This document shows, one piece after another, positions 23,325 to 34,936 of a stretch of 64,000 nt of DNA (the first letter of the stretch is position 1; each line of letters opens with the position of its first letter). Made by a program: the position numbers and the translations under genes. The notes under the pieces were generated by a model. It saw only the letters and a list, made by a program, of their open reading frames with translations, did not search any database and was not told the origin of the DNA. The DNA is from Protea cynaroides (lineage: Eukaryota > Streptophyta > Magnoliopsida > Proteales > Proteaceae): the NCBI GenBank assembly GCA_028583415.1, contig CM053273.1, positions 87,456,676-87,520,675 of the forward strand. Reading direction: 5' to 3'.

Positions 23325-24521
23325 TGTTGGAAAAATCAAATAAACAAAGTAAAACAGTTTTTCCAATTTAAGTTTGAAAAGACTTCAAAATTTCAAACTT
23401 TTCAAGTAGCGCCAAAAAAATTTCGTTTCGGTTTGGGCGGGAAATTTATTTTCGGGTTTTGAGTTGGCATAACCAATGTAGGATTGGTTTAGTCCCACAT
23501 TGCTTATGGTTAGAGGGGATGAGACCTTTATTTATAGGACATATCACCTTGTCTTTTGAGCCCCGAATGAGAGCAAGCCACACACACACACAGCTGCGCT
23601 CGCGGACCGGACCGCGCGACCGCGACCGCGACTGCGACCTGCGACCGCGACTGCGACACTGCGACCGCGACCTGCGACTGCGACCGTGGCCCCGTGACCG
23701 TGGCGGGCGCGGGATGCGGGTGCGGGCGTGGGCGTGGGCCACGGGCCATGGGCGCCGGGCGCTGGGTGCGGGTTGTGGGTGTGGCGGGTTCGCACACACC
23801 CCTACCCGGATGTCTTTTGGAAAAGGAGTGACTGTAGAGATGCAACTCTACAAATTAAAGGACATCATCCCGGACCTTAGATCTCGGGATCTAAGATCTA
23901 AGATGATCGGACGGTCCATGCGGAGGGGCACACCCTTCCAAGTGGATCCGGAGGGTCACACCCCATCCGGAGGACACCTCCAAGAGGATCCGTTTGGCTC
24001 TATAAATAGAGCCCAACCCCAACCATAAATTCTCATTCAATAGAGTACGAAATCTCTATCTCTCTTCTTCTCCAACTCTCTCTCTCTCCATTCTCTTTTG
24101 AAGTAAGAGTTAGAATCGTTTTCCTTCCTATTGAGAGTTGATCTCAACCGTCGGGTCCGCATATACCGCGGCCGCGCGCACCCGGGTGGGTATCCGTTCA
24201 AAGGGTTGTTTCATCTTGGAAGCAGATTTGCGTGGAACCTTTGCACCATTAGAGGGCAAATCTTGTTTTAAGGAGAGTGTACCAACACGACTCAACCCGT
24301 CTCTCTGTTTCGGATCTCTTCAAAAAGGTACGCCATTTATGTTACATTTATGACATATCATATAGTTGATATTAATATATATATAGATACATATATATTG
24401 ATGAATAGGTGTATTTCATATTAATACATGCTTTCTTGAGTACATGAGATTTCAGTTTATATAGTGCATATACATATATATATATAACAAAAACTATTCT
24501 ATAAGCATAGTATTGATAACA
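23325..24521 (+). repeat. 3' LTR of the copia element
   Basis: 1197 bp, starting TGTTGGAAAAATC and ending TTGATAACA, directly before the GTTGA duplication. It carries a longer CGCGACC/GCGGGTG-rich block (about 23590-23790) than the 5' LTR. Its AT-rich last 220 bp are absent from the 5' LTR. The TATA box is conserved. Confidence 0.88.
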
Positions 24522-25921
24522 GTTGAATTTGTTGGCTTCACATATGAGAATCTGGTTTCTAGATGCCCAGTACTAGAGAGATTGAAAATAGAAGGATTGG
24601 CAAGTTACACTGATTTCATAATTTATGCTCCTAAGCTGAAGAGTCTAGTTGTTAATGGTTTTTATGAGGTTACCCAAAATATATGCTTGAAGAACACTCC
24701 ACTTCTAGCATGTGTCACTGAATTTGCATTGTTGTGGATTGAACTCAAAACGTTTGAATCATAGGGAGGGAGAAAATTCCCGCTTAATCAAGGTTTTTGG
24801 ATGTCTGGGTGGTGTTGAGAGGCTTGCTGTTCGTGGAAATTTTCTCAAAGTAAGTTGATTTTATGAATATCATTTGGTGTACTAATTTCTATTTATATTC
24901 ATCGGGATACTCTCTCAGACAATTTTTTTTTCTTATCTTTGCTTCCTGTAGTTCTTTGTTGTGGATTTTGTACCGATGAAGCTTCCGAATACTTATTATC
25001 ATATGAAGACTTTGGAACTACAAATCTGCTTCAATGATGTGCTGATGGTCTCAATGGAACTCTGCTTGATTAGAAGTGCCCCGAACTTGGAGGAACTAAA
25101 GATTGATGTGAGTTATCTTCCCACATAGGCAAAAATGGTATTGCCATCATCATATAGCCTCATAGGATGCCCTATCTTGTTGATAATTGTTATGTAAAAA
25201 AACAAAAATAAATCTAGTAAGGATAGATTTATGAATTTCCAAATTTTATAGTTTTGAGTTAATTCTCATGTATTAAATTAAGGCAAAAAATTTTCTTGAG
25301 TCATCCATTCAAAAAAGTACAAAACCTCAATCCTTATGTACCTGAAGTTATTATAGTATCTCTATCCGATCTAAAAGTTTTTCATTCCATTGTTTCGGAG
25401 AACCGCATTATGAATACTACTCCTCACTTTCTATCGGGAAATTGATTCGATTCAATAAGACTTCATTTGGATTCTCTTATCTGATTTGGTGTTAATAACT
25501 ATATGATATTGATTGGATATAATGATTTACTTTTGGAGGCGATTATCCACTCAAGAATTCAACCGCAATTTCCAGAAATTGGAGATGGGCCAGAGTTCTC
25601 ATTAAACCAGCTTCGAAATGTGAAGATTAACTCTTTTGGTGGATGGAGACGTCAATTAGGATTTGTTGAATACCTACTTAGTATTACTCCTGTTCTTGAG
25701 AAGATGAGTATTTATGGCCACAAAGATCCCACTATTGCTGAAGGGTATGATCCAATGCATGGAGCAATGATGTTAGAAGTATTGATGCGATTTCCTCGAG
25801 TGTCTCCAGAAGCAAAAATTGACTATTTGAGGCTGGCAAATTGGTGGAATTTGGGAAATGAAGAGAGAAGGGTAGTTATTAATAATCCATATGATCACAT
25901 TGGACAAGACAACCTTATATA

Positions 25922-26766
25922 GTAGTAAGTAGTTGTAATAAGATTTCATACTTAAAATTATGATCTAAGACTTGTTGAGCATCTTTCAATGATTGTTTCT
26001 TGGATTAGTACCTTGACATTGTTGCTTCCTAGAGGTTAATTAACTAGATGGTTTGATGTGGATGCAGCAATATACTTATCTATCAGTCTATGTGTTAGTT
26101 TAATGCATAACGTATCACACTCTATCACATTTTTTAGGATTATCAACTAATGTTTAACCATAATGGGAATGCTGTAAATTTTTGTAAGTTTGTGTCTTCT
26201 AAATTTCTGTAAAATTTATTTGCTATAAAATTTTTGATATTAGAAATATGGGAGGATGATCTATAAGTTAGAGGGGCATATTGGAATCTTGCATGTTAGC
26301 ATTTATTGACCTTCGGATGGTGATGAAATCATCTCAGCCGTCTCTTTCCACTAATGTTGCATCTGACATTGTCCACTGTCGTTGTACCTCCCCAACCACT
26401 ACCCTCCATCTCACATTTTCATGGTTGTCACCCCAGTCCTGCTCCCTACAACCGACTCCCTCTCCTGCCCCTGGGTTCAATACTTGTGTGGAAAAATTCC
26501 AACCATGATTACTTATTGTATATGAGTTAGCTATTCTATATGCATTCTCTTGGTGAATTAGGGTGACGACATATAGTCCATTCTAGTTTGGCCCAAACTT
26601 TCCTTGTGCAGTAGAGGGAAAAATATTCTTAAGAACCAGTCATCAACCTATTATCCCCAGTGTACCTTTGATCCTTGTGCGACACCCGTTCTACACGGGA
26701 CTCCTGGATCACTATAGCCGACTTCCATCTCTATTCGACTAATTGGTCTCACAGTGAGGCAGTCTT
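25922..26766. other. downstream flank of F-box copy 2
   Basis: It aligns with 8627-9725 and 39779-40905, except for a 250-bp deletion at about 26130. The alignment ends abruptly at 26766 (GTCTTAT), which marks a junction with unrelated sequence. The open frame at 26281-26508 is not conserved in the other copies and is not called. Confidence 0.6.
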
Positions 26767-27560
26767 ATGTTAGGAAAAACACAAGATTTTTCTCTCTTAT
26801 ATGCAAATCAATGGAATATGCAACCATAAAGTATGCATTGAGATATTGCAGCGGAAATAAATAGAGACAATAACCACAAGTGAACACACCAATTTTTACT
26901 TTCAAGGTCAAAGAGAAAAAACCACGAGACCTAGTCTAGGTAAATCTCCATTATAATAATAATAGGTATACAATACAATCTTCTCTAGTCACAGCTAGAG
27001 GTTTTCAATCCCTAATAGAAACAACCCACTATTGGGTAACACAATAACTCACCAAAACAATTGATGGTAATCCGAATCACAAGAATACTCTCACCTCGAT
27101 GCCGGCCGACACAACAAATACTGAGAAGAACTATCACCTTTCTCTCTTCCCTGGACAGGGAGAATGCCGTCACGCCACCCATACATACAAGGTATGAGTA
27201 TCTATTCTCCAATCTCCTCTCCAAACACTTACAATAATAGAAGATCTCGGAGACATACACTGTTATTAAAACCGCCGTTAAAAAAGGCTTATTTATAATA
27301 AGAGAGAAGAGGAAGGGGCCGTTTCCAATACCGCCAAAAGGAAACCTCTTTAATAGGGAACTTAAGAGGCGGCAATAACTTTTGTGAAAAAAAAAAAAAA
27401 TAAATAAAGTCCTCCACCAACGCGGGGGTGGGGGGGAGGACCAACAGCTATACATCAAACTTACGAAAATAATAAGACGCCAACTACATTTGTCCACTTC
27501 CAATTTTCGAAGGCATCCCAGTTGTAAAAAAAACTAACGATGAAAATTCAAGAGCGTGGG
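26767..27560. other. unassigned insertion-like block, possibly retrotransposon-derived
   Basis: It starts just after the break in segment 2 with GTTAGGAAAAACACAAG and continues to about 27560, where homology to the CACTA-flanking block resumes. It is non-coding. The text resembles LTR or leader sequence of plant copia elements, but I could not define both ends or a TSD. The 163-codon minus frame (27503-27012) has no recognisable domain. Confidence 0.3.
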
Positions 27561-27959
27561 GTAACAATCACCATGTACTATATAAATATATCCATTACGC
27601 ATGGGTTTGTACATGTGTAACTCATTCAATGACAGCCCTATATCAGAATCGATATACTTCAAGGTATCCCTAAATACATAGGACTATAGTGGAGAATAGT
27701 TTATCTTCACATTGTGTACTTTTCAAGAGATCCCGACAAGGGGGCAATGAGGTTTTTTGTGACCGAAATTTACGACGGTTATATAATACCGTCGCAAAAG
27801 ATACTCATTAACGACGGGGTAACATGAGCCATTGGATATAATTGTTCTAATACAACAATTCTTGATAGGCGTTTGATATAATAAATCCGATAAGATAGAA
27901 TATAAATATATACCGTTGCAATAAAGATAGTATATACGATGGGTAATGTAAACGTGTCG
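27561..27959. mobile_element. CACTA-like family I, second copy, left part
   Basis: The first 170 bp align with the block before 13468 and the rest (from about 27745, GGTTTTTTGTGACC) with 13480-13705. The CACTACAA terminus itself is not preserved here. The copy is interrupted at 27960 by a gypsy LTR and continues at about 30386. Confidence 0.5.
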
Positions 27960-30325
27960 TGTCACACCCCAATTCTGGACGAACCAGAAGTGTGATGAAC
28001 CGTCAAAAAGTACCAACGGTTCAATGCCAAGATCTCGTAAGACAATGCCAACAATCCAAACCAAATACATTCCACATCACAATCAGAGATAATAAAATAC
28101 ATAGCGGAAATCTTTATTAATAATGAACCGAGTATCTACAATGATAAGTTAATAATAAACTAGTTATCTCCAAGTAACCAAAACATAAATATAACAAACT
28201 ATTATAAATACCAAATACGAAAGTTAAATATTAAGTTTAAACATAGTTGAAACACTCGCTTGACTCCACAACTTGCTCGTCCATATCGGCCACAAGTCTT
28301 ATATACGTCGGCCCATTCATGTAATCTTCAACGGTATTACCTGCATCATTAGAAACTAAAAAGAAAATGGTATCATGGGGTGAGCTCACAACCTAGCTTA
28401 GTGAGATAACAAAACAATGCGCAAACATATGCATACATTTAATTCATATCTTTGGTCTAATTTTAAGTTTGCAATAGTGCTATAGAAAAGATTGGTGGCC
28501 ACCTCACTTCTATACACGAGTGTGTGAAACCGCCCAATGGATCAAACACCATTGTCATCCCACATGCACCCACCATGGAATAGAGATAGAGCTAAAGTGT
28601 CCAAATCACACACTGCCCACACTTCTCTTGATGCTCTACCCATACCAACATAGCTATTGCTGTCGAGGGCTTACAAACTGGGCTCGCTACTAACCAATCC
28701 TAATGCCATCCAAATCTATCTAAGGCCTTACCCCAACTTCCCTCAATACATCCATAGAGATAGAGCTAAGGCCCCTCGGTAGAGTCAAAGACCACACGGT
28801 CCCAGACCACCTCCCAGATGCCTTATGAGGTACTAGTTCTGCTAAGGTAACAGCGATACAACGATGTCAATGTGGTGAACGGAATAGAGATAGAGCTAGA
28901 ACCTCATGGATCACACACCACTATACTCCCCTTGATGCCCCACCCAATTCAACACATCAGTCATACACAAACACATGCCTATTCCTATCATCATCATCAT
29001 ATCCAATAAGAACAATAATAAAATATGAATGAACAGAAATAGCAGTAATATTGGAGGACATGCGAGATGCACATTACAATCGTACAAGCATGGCATCAAT
29101 CATGACATTGGACAAATAAAAGAAAAATAGCTTATTATTAATCTTTTAGTTTAGGTCTTATTCTCTCACCTGTGATTGATGTTTGTTCCTCTTCCAAGCT
29201 TTAAAAATTACTTTGAACTAGTTTGAAACCTAAACAATTAATGTATTTAAGTTAGGGGTTAATTTTCTCAAGTTACAATAATCAAAAACCTTGTTTGGTC
29301 TCCAAAATATGCTTTCTGAAATTGTATAGTCGACTCTGTTGTTGACTCAGTAGTCTCAGTATATGTCGACCCACATTGTGCGGTCGACCCTGTGGTCATG
29401 CTATATGCGACCCATAGATGTGACCACATGATTTCTGAAAAACTTTCCGAATAGCTGTGGTCGACTCATTAGTCACTCTATGGTCGACCAGTGCTGTGAC
29501 CACATACGGTTTGGTTGATTTCTACTTTCAATCCGTGTTCTTCCTCTCGGCTCAACAATGGGATTTACCTTATGATCATTCTATGGCCATTAATTTATGG
29601 TTTCTTACAACAACTAGTAGCAATCCAACTTTCATGGTTATTCTTAGAGATTTACCTAGATAACCATATGATCAATAATCCCATATCGGTTTAACATCTT
29701 TAATAGAACCCTATTCTATGCGATCTACATCTACAGAGACAAGGTCCATACCTAACTTGCTATAGAGAGTCTGAACTTTCTCTACAAAACCCTTCTCCCA
29801 GCCTTTCTCTCCAAGCCTCCTTCTCCTTCTCTTCCTCTCTCTTTCTCTCTTGAGTTTAGGATTTGAGATTGATCCAAAAGAATGAGAGAGGATAGAGAGA
29901 CGTCCTTTGTATAGAAAAAAAACCTCCATATAGAATCATCTTTCAATTAGAAAGGAGTCCTCCTCAAATTAGGAAAGTTTCCTAAACACGGAGTCAGTTC
30001 TGGGCTTGGTCGACTCTGCGGTCGCATAATCCGTACCACACAAATCCAAAATAGTTGACCACACGTTGTGCGTCTATTCACTAGTCGACCATACAGTCGA
30101 CCACATGGTCGACCACACAAACTAAATTTACTAGTTTTTAGTTTTTAACTGGTTGCTTCCACACAAACTTAAACAGTCAACCACACAAACTAAATTTGAC
30201 TTGTTGCTTACATGGTCTTGTGATTTCTTCATACAATTGGTTCACTTGAGCCAGTTATGATGGGAAAACAAGTCACGACACGAGAACGTAAGGTTAGAAT
30301 GGGTTCGTGGCGTGCGGGTCTTACA
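27960..30325 (-). repeat. 3' LTR of a Ty3/gypsy chromovirus-like element
   Basis: On the minus strand it starts TGTAAGACCCGCACGCC and ends GGTGTGACA, so the ends are TG...CA, over 2366 bp. It lies directly after a polypurine tract and a short coding stub (30326-30385). Del/Tekay-type chromoviruses have long LTRs with these ends. It splits a CACTA-like copy, as shown by alignment to 13705-13715. The only frames inside are short and unrecognised. Confidence 0.7.
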
Positions 30326-30385
30326 ACTCCACCACCCTTAAAAGAAATTTCGTCCTCAAAATTTACAACTACGGAATTTACATGT
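30326..30385 (-). pseudogene. end of gypsy pol plus polypurine tract
   Basis: The minus-strand translation reads VNFEDEISFKGGGVV, the usual last residues of chromovirus pol before the 3' LTR. The purine run AAGGGTGGTGGAG follows, and then the LTR. The remaining internal region and the 5' LTR are absent: CACTA-like sequence resumes at about 30386. Confidence 0.7.
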
Positions 30386-30890
30386 ACATATTTGGTATTA
30401 ATTCCCGCATATATAATAATTTTCCACGTACTTCCCTCCAAGGTATATAATGACGCATATATGACCTCGTAGTAAATAAGAATATATTAACGATGGTTAT
30501 TATCAACCGTCGGTATTGTTTAGTAATAAAGGACCCTTCTTATTAACTTAGATATGATGATATTAGACATCCATCGTCTATAAATCAATATATAAGGCAC
30601 AGTTTTCATTATCGTCATAAATATACTTTTTTCTATTTCCCGCTTATATATTTCATCATTTGCCGCCTCTGTATCTTTTTCCAACGAAGACCTTATATGA
30701 CGGAAATTGAATACCATCGTATATAGGTATGTATATACGACGATAAAGAAATACCGTCGTTTATAGCTCAGTATGTACTACGATAATAAGATATCGTCGT
30801 GTATAGTTATAAATTATACGATCGTAAATTAAAACCGTCATTTTATACTGGTATATATGTTGGAGAATAAAACCGATTGTAAAAAACCCT
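30386..30890. mobile_element. CACTA-like family I, second copy, right part
   Basis: It resumes the alignment with 13712-14222 (TATTTGGTATTAATTCC onward), including the many CGTCG and CGACG motifs. Both copies have decayed at CG positions. There is no coding content. Confidence 0.5.
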
Positions 30891-31612
30891 ACTTATTTCC
30901 TCTTTCCCCACTATTTCTTCATCCCGCGATCTGAATATATCCCATAACCACTCGTTGTTCATTGATCTTTCTCCTTCGCAAGCCTTGGGAAGTTTCAACA
31001 TCACTGATCAGGAGATCACAATTAAATTGTCGCCAGAACAATTGTCGACCCTCAGGTTTGTATCTTTTTCTCTATCTCTCTAACTTCTTCTCTATCTCTC
31101 TATCTTCTTCCCATTCTTATTTCATGTTCTATTTCCACAAGTTCTGGAGCAGTTGGATTGATAGAGGTTCACGGAATGCAAGGTTCAGTTTGTGGACCAT
31201 CCCCCAATTAATCAAGATTGAGCTCAATTAGAAGAGAATCATCGTGGGAAGGAATTTCATTGCACTCCTAACAGAGTTGTACTGTTTACGATGAAAAATG
31301 AGGCGCTAAGTAGTTCTTCCTCTCTGGTTTTCAATCGAAGGAGTAATTGTTGCCGAAGACCTGCCGATTGTCTTCGCGATATGTAATACTCAATGTTTCA
31401 TGCTTCGTCTTTTGCTTCTGTTGTCATTTAATTGTTTGTTGGTTTGGAGCCTCGATGGTTAGCTCTTTAGGCCAGCTCTGCCATTTAGGGCCTTTGGTCC
31501 GGTTTGGCATTTTGTTGGTTGTTTTTGTTTTCGATTGCTGGTTCTCTGCTGGGATCCAAGTTGTTTCTATTCTCTCATTTGGATTAATAAGTTATCTACT
31601 TATCCAATAAAA
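30891..31612 (+). other. second copy of the transcript-like block with LINE-type tail
   Basis: It aligns throughout with 14223-14964 and ends in TTATCCAATAAAAAAAG. An extra base near 31200 shifts the frame that is open in the first copy. Since both segments share it, the block was in place before the segments were duplicated. Confidence 0.4.
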
Positions 31613-31987
31613 AAAGTCAGCTTTCTTAACTCTCCCAAACTTGGATGGAAGACCCAAATATTTTGCAGGCCTATTCCCATAAGGCATTTTTAAGAGTCTA
31701 GAAATTCAACTTTTAAATCGAGAAGAAGTATTTGGACTGAAAATCAGCGAGGACTTCTTGGAGTTGATGCATTGACCCAATTGACCCAAAGCATGGCAAT
31801 ATAAATCCAAGCGGCTTCTTGGATTTTCTAAAGTCAATATTGAACAACGTCGGATTTTGAATCCCCCTTTTGAAACATAATCCCGTTTAATATCCATACG
31901 TAATTACGAAGGTTAAATGTACGATTATGCATGTGTATAGTCATACATATAACTTTATAATTATAATAGATGCTCATATTTAATTAA
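31613..31987. repeat. duplicated block left of the SDR-carrying TIR element
   Basis: It aligns with 14965-15310. It ends in TTTAATTAA, which is the target at which the next element inserted. No gene is seen. Confidence 0.55.
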
Positions 31988-32831
31988 GAGTAGATTATAG
32001 GTACCTCCCATTTAGTATGCCTTTAAATCAGGTGCACCCTAAACCTTTCAAACAATTTCAAGGACACCCCCTCAAAATCAAAAGAAATTCCAAATTCACC
32101 TTCTCGATTAGAGAATTTCCGTTAACTAACGTTAAAAAAATAAAAAGTTGAAATTTTAATACGTAAAATAGCCTCATGCAAAATTAAATGACCATTTTAC
32201 CCCACCCCTAAATATTATCCATCTTCATTTTCCTCCATTGTAAGAACAAAACCCGTTCAAGAAGGTAGGAATCAAAGAAGAAATCAACGGACAAGATCAG
32301 ACCAGGAAGCTTATTCTACGTTGAGGACCAAACCTGCAATCTTGCTGGTTTTGAGTTCTTCTACCCTGTCTGTCTCAGTGTTTTTTTTTTCTAGTGAATT
32401 TGCTCGACGTCTCAGTGTTTTTTTCTAGTGAATTTGCTCGACGAAAAAGATCAATCCCCCTTCCCCCCCCCCCCCCATCCACTCCTTCAGCTTCGGACAT
32501 AGAGAGTCTCTGGTAGTAGATTTTGGGGTTGTATTTCGATTCAAGCAATTCGAAGAGAACCCACATAATGGCGGCTCCACCAACCACACCGGTGGAAATC
32601 TTCTTGTTCCTCTATAAAAACAAATCAGTGAGTTTCCCACAGCCCAAGACCCTGAATTCAAAGCAAAGAAAATAGGAAAATGAAATGTCGCCATAATTGT
32701 TGATGGAGTCAAGGAAAAATCAATTGCTGAGTTGCATTTGCGATCTTCCTTCTCCCTCGATTTTACCTTTTCAAAACCCCACTGCCTCTCTCTTCTCTTC
32801 ACTCTCCCCCTGATTTCTAAAAGAAAACGCA

Positions 32832-33227
32832 GAAACTCTCATCATCGTGAAACCCCTTATGTCTCTCTCGAACCCATTTTTTTCTCTTTCTCAAAACCCA
32901 AAAGCTCCCCTACGGTTTCATAGATCAGAGGGTTAGTACACACTGCCAGTATTGTTTCGGTTGTGGGTGAGGAGACACCGAACGCTTATACGGCGTCGAA
33001 GCACGCCAGTATTGTTTCGGTTGTGGGTGAGGAGACACCGAACGCTTATACGTCGAAACTCTCATCATCGTGAAACCCCTTATGTCTCTCTCGAACCCAT
33101 TTTTTTCTCTTTCTCAAAACCCAAAAGCTCCCCTACGGTTTCATAGATCAGAGGGTTAGTACACACTGCCAGTATTGTTTCGGTTGTGGGTGAGGAGACA
33201 CCGAACGCTTATACGGCGTCGAAGCAC
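32832..33227. repeat. internal tandem duplication in the SDR-carrying element
   Basis: A block of about 172 bp (32832-33004) recurs at 33055-33227, an offset of 223 bp. A 50-bp part of the SDR sequence (ATTGTTTCGGTTGTGGGTGA onwards) is present three times, near 32951, 33011 and 33171. The repeats are nearly identical, so the duplication is recent relative to the decay of the captured gene. Confidence 0.85.
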
Positions 33228-33562
33228 GCTGTGGCGGGGTTGATGAAGAACCTGTGTGTGGAGTTGGGATGATTTGGGATCAGACTGAACTGCATCTCTT
33301 CTTCCTGTATCGAGACACCGATCATGACGAAGGCACTTGGAGCGGAGAAGGGCGTGGTTGAGGGGTTGGTGCTAAAGCTTCCAACTTGAAGGGTGTGATC
33401 GTCAAGGCTGACGATGTGGCTCAGGCCGCATTCTACTTGGCCGGCGATGAGTCGAGTTTCGTGAGTGGTCTCAATCTCATTCTTGATGGAGGTTACACCA
33501 CCACTAATCCATCCTTCCTACGTGCTGTGGCCACGTCGTTGAACGTCCCTATTCCTGAGTAG
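33168..33562 (+). pseudogene. captured short-chain dehydrogenase/reductase 3' part
   Basis: The frame from 33168 reads ASIVSVVGEETPNAYTASKH, with the SDR catalytic YxxxK (YTASK), then VAGLMKNLCVELG. A TGA follows at 33270-33272, then FGIRLNCIS. After a 1-base shift near 33370, the C-terminus reads VIVKADDVAQAAFYLAGDES, then VSGLNLILDGGYTTTN, and ends at TAG 33560-33562. This matches plant SDRs of the secoisolariciresinol dehydrogenase/momilactone synthase-like type, which oxidise alcohols with NAD(P). The cofactor-binding N-terminus is absent. It is a captured fragment, not a gene. Confidence 0.8.
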
Positions 33563-33719
33563 CCATTAATGGCTGATAGATTTTTCATTTTTGGGGTTTG
33601 TTCGATCTGTTTGGGAATTTTTCACTTCTTCTCTTCCTCTGGATGGATTCGTATATCAGTGTATGGGCCAATGATCCCTGGTGCTTGCTAGTTTGGTTTG
33701 TGCTTTGTGCAACTTCTTC

Positions 33720-33751
<32 letters not shown>

Positions 33752-33937
33752 TTATTTTTTTTTTATAATATGCATTTGTTTGAAGGAACTTAGGAGGAGC
33801 ATTCATGGGTATTTTGATCCATTTGGTGTAAAATTTAACACCATTAAAAAATACGATATAATTGAAATTATTTGAAAGGTTTGGGGTATACCTGATTTAA
33901 AGGCATACTACAGAGGAGAGGTACCTATAATTTACTC

Positions 33938-34179
33938 CTTAATTTAATAACAAAAACATCCCCTATAAAATGAGGCCATGATCCCCTTCCATTCCCATGT
34001 ATGAATCCCTTCTTCTTAAAAAAAACTCTTAAAGATTATGTTTTCATGTTCAAATTTCAATAGGGCTTCAGCCATGTATTCCCTCTGCTTATAAGGAAAT
34101 TAATCATTACTTCCCTCTTTTTTCCCTCTGCTTGAAGATCTTTTAAGGTATCTCTTGATACATGGGATTCTGGTGGAGA
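33938..34179. repeat. duplicated block between the TIR element and CACTA-like family II
   Basis: It aligns with 15305-15592 and ends at the CACTACAA start of the next repeat. Non-coding. Confidence 0.55.
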
Positions 34180-34610
34180 CACTACAACATTTATTCCGTC
34201 GCCAAAAATTCTTTTCCGTCGTAAAAAATAATACCCGACACACATTGTTATGTCACCGATCCATTGTTTAAATTCCCGTCATGCAAAATCTCGACGGAAT
34301 TATGTGAGGTTCGGTGAATATAGATTCCACGACGGAACTAGTATGTTCATTGGGGAAAATACATATTTTTTTGACATACATATACAGATCTATTGACATA
34401 AAATCACCATTTGTCACAATCGAAAACTACAGTCGTGCCAAATTTTCTTTTTTCATGACGAAACTCTATGTTTCAGTAGTGCAAAATTCACATTTTGAAC
34501 GACGGAATCCTATAGTTCTGTCGCGTAAAATTCTGATAATATTGTATGTAAAAATTAGCATTTTACACGACGAAGATATAAGATTCCATCGTGAAAAATG
34601 TTATTTTCTT
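34180..34610. mobile_element. CACTA-like element (family II), segment 3 copy
   Basis: It starts CACTACAACATTTATTCCGT and has CCGTCGCC, CCGTCGT, CACGACGG and CGACGG motifs in both orientations. It aligns with 15593-16020. It is the best preserved of the three copies at its left end. No transposase. Confidence 0.5.
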
Positions 34611-34936
34611 TTGTTGCCTTATACTGATTAATACAAAAATAAAATGGAGGTTAACTACAAAATTTTAAATCCAAGGGATCCCACCTATCTGTACTCTCCA
34701 AAGGATCCAATCACTGTTCATGACTAATGGATCCCAACTCTAATGTGGGTCCCACACCATATGAACGATGACAGAATCCCTAGAAGAATACACGTACATG
34801 GAAGGTGATCTGAACTCCTCCAACGGCCAAGCAATATATGAACACCACTGATTCAATGGTCTGGATACTCTCCATTTTGTGAAGGAGTGAGTGACCATTA
34901 ACATTTCATCTTAAATGAGAATTAAAATTACCAAAA
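34611..34936. other. upstream flank of F-box copy 3, left of the Mutator-like element
   Basis: It aligns with 16045-16375 and 4830-5825. The last nine bases (TTACCAAAA) are the left target duplication of the next element. Confidence 0.6.

Larger units (their letters stand above)
17928..24521 (+). mobile_element. degenerate Ty1/copia retrotransposon in F-box copy 2
   Basis: The element is 6.6 kb, with TG...CA ends and a perfect 5-bp duplication GTTGA at 17923-17927 and 24522-24526. Internal order is gag, zinc knuckle, protease, integrase, RT, RNase H, which is the Ty1/copia order. Every domain has frameshifts or stops. The 5' LTR is truncated (see its entry). A polypurine tract TGTGGGGGAATTG precedes the 3' LTR. 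Confidence 0.9.
17403..25921 (+). pseudogene. F-box/LRR/FBD gene copy 2, disrupted by a copia element
   Basis: Exon 1 starts at ATG 17403 and keeps the F-box (NMPPNIIENILSRLPIKEAV). It then has a 2-nt deletion near 17772 relative to copies 1 and 3, and is split at 17927/24522 by a retrotransposon with GTTGA duplications. The rest of exon 1 (24522 to about 24850) has a second 2-nt loss near 24714. Exon 2 is at about 24958-25108 and exon 3 at 25539-25921, where a 1-nt loss replaces the last residues by a longer tail ending at 25921. The exon-intron order equals that of the intact copies. No full-length product is possible. Confidence 0.88.
31988..33937. mobile_element. TIR transposon carrying a captured SDR fragment
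   Basis: It is about 1.95 kb. The left end GAGTAGATTATAGGTACCTC is matched in inverted form at the right (GAGGAGAGGTACCTATAATTTACTC), and the similarity continues for about 75 bp (TAGTATGCCTTTAAATCAGG on the left, its complement on the right). The empty site is in segment 2 at about 15300-15315; the flanks here are TTAATTAA on the left and TTAATTTA on the right, an imperfect 8-9 bp duplication. No transposase is present. Long TIRs and captured coding sequence fit a Pack-MULE-like element, but hAT-like is possible. Confidence 0.75.

Noticed and set aside
23459..24028. 189-codon frame over the GC-rich part of the copia 3' LTR
   Set aside because: It overlaps the LTR promoter and a low-complexity Arg-rich block; the counterpart in the 5' LTR has a different frame.
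26767..27560. Possible solo LTR starting TGTTAGG
   Set aside because: No matching inverted end and no target duplication could be found, so it is listed only as an unassigned block.
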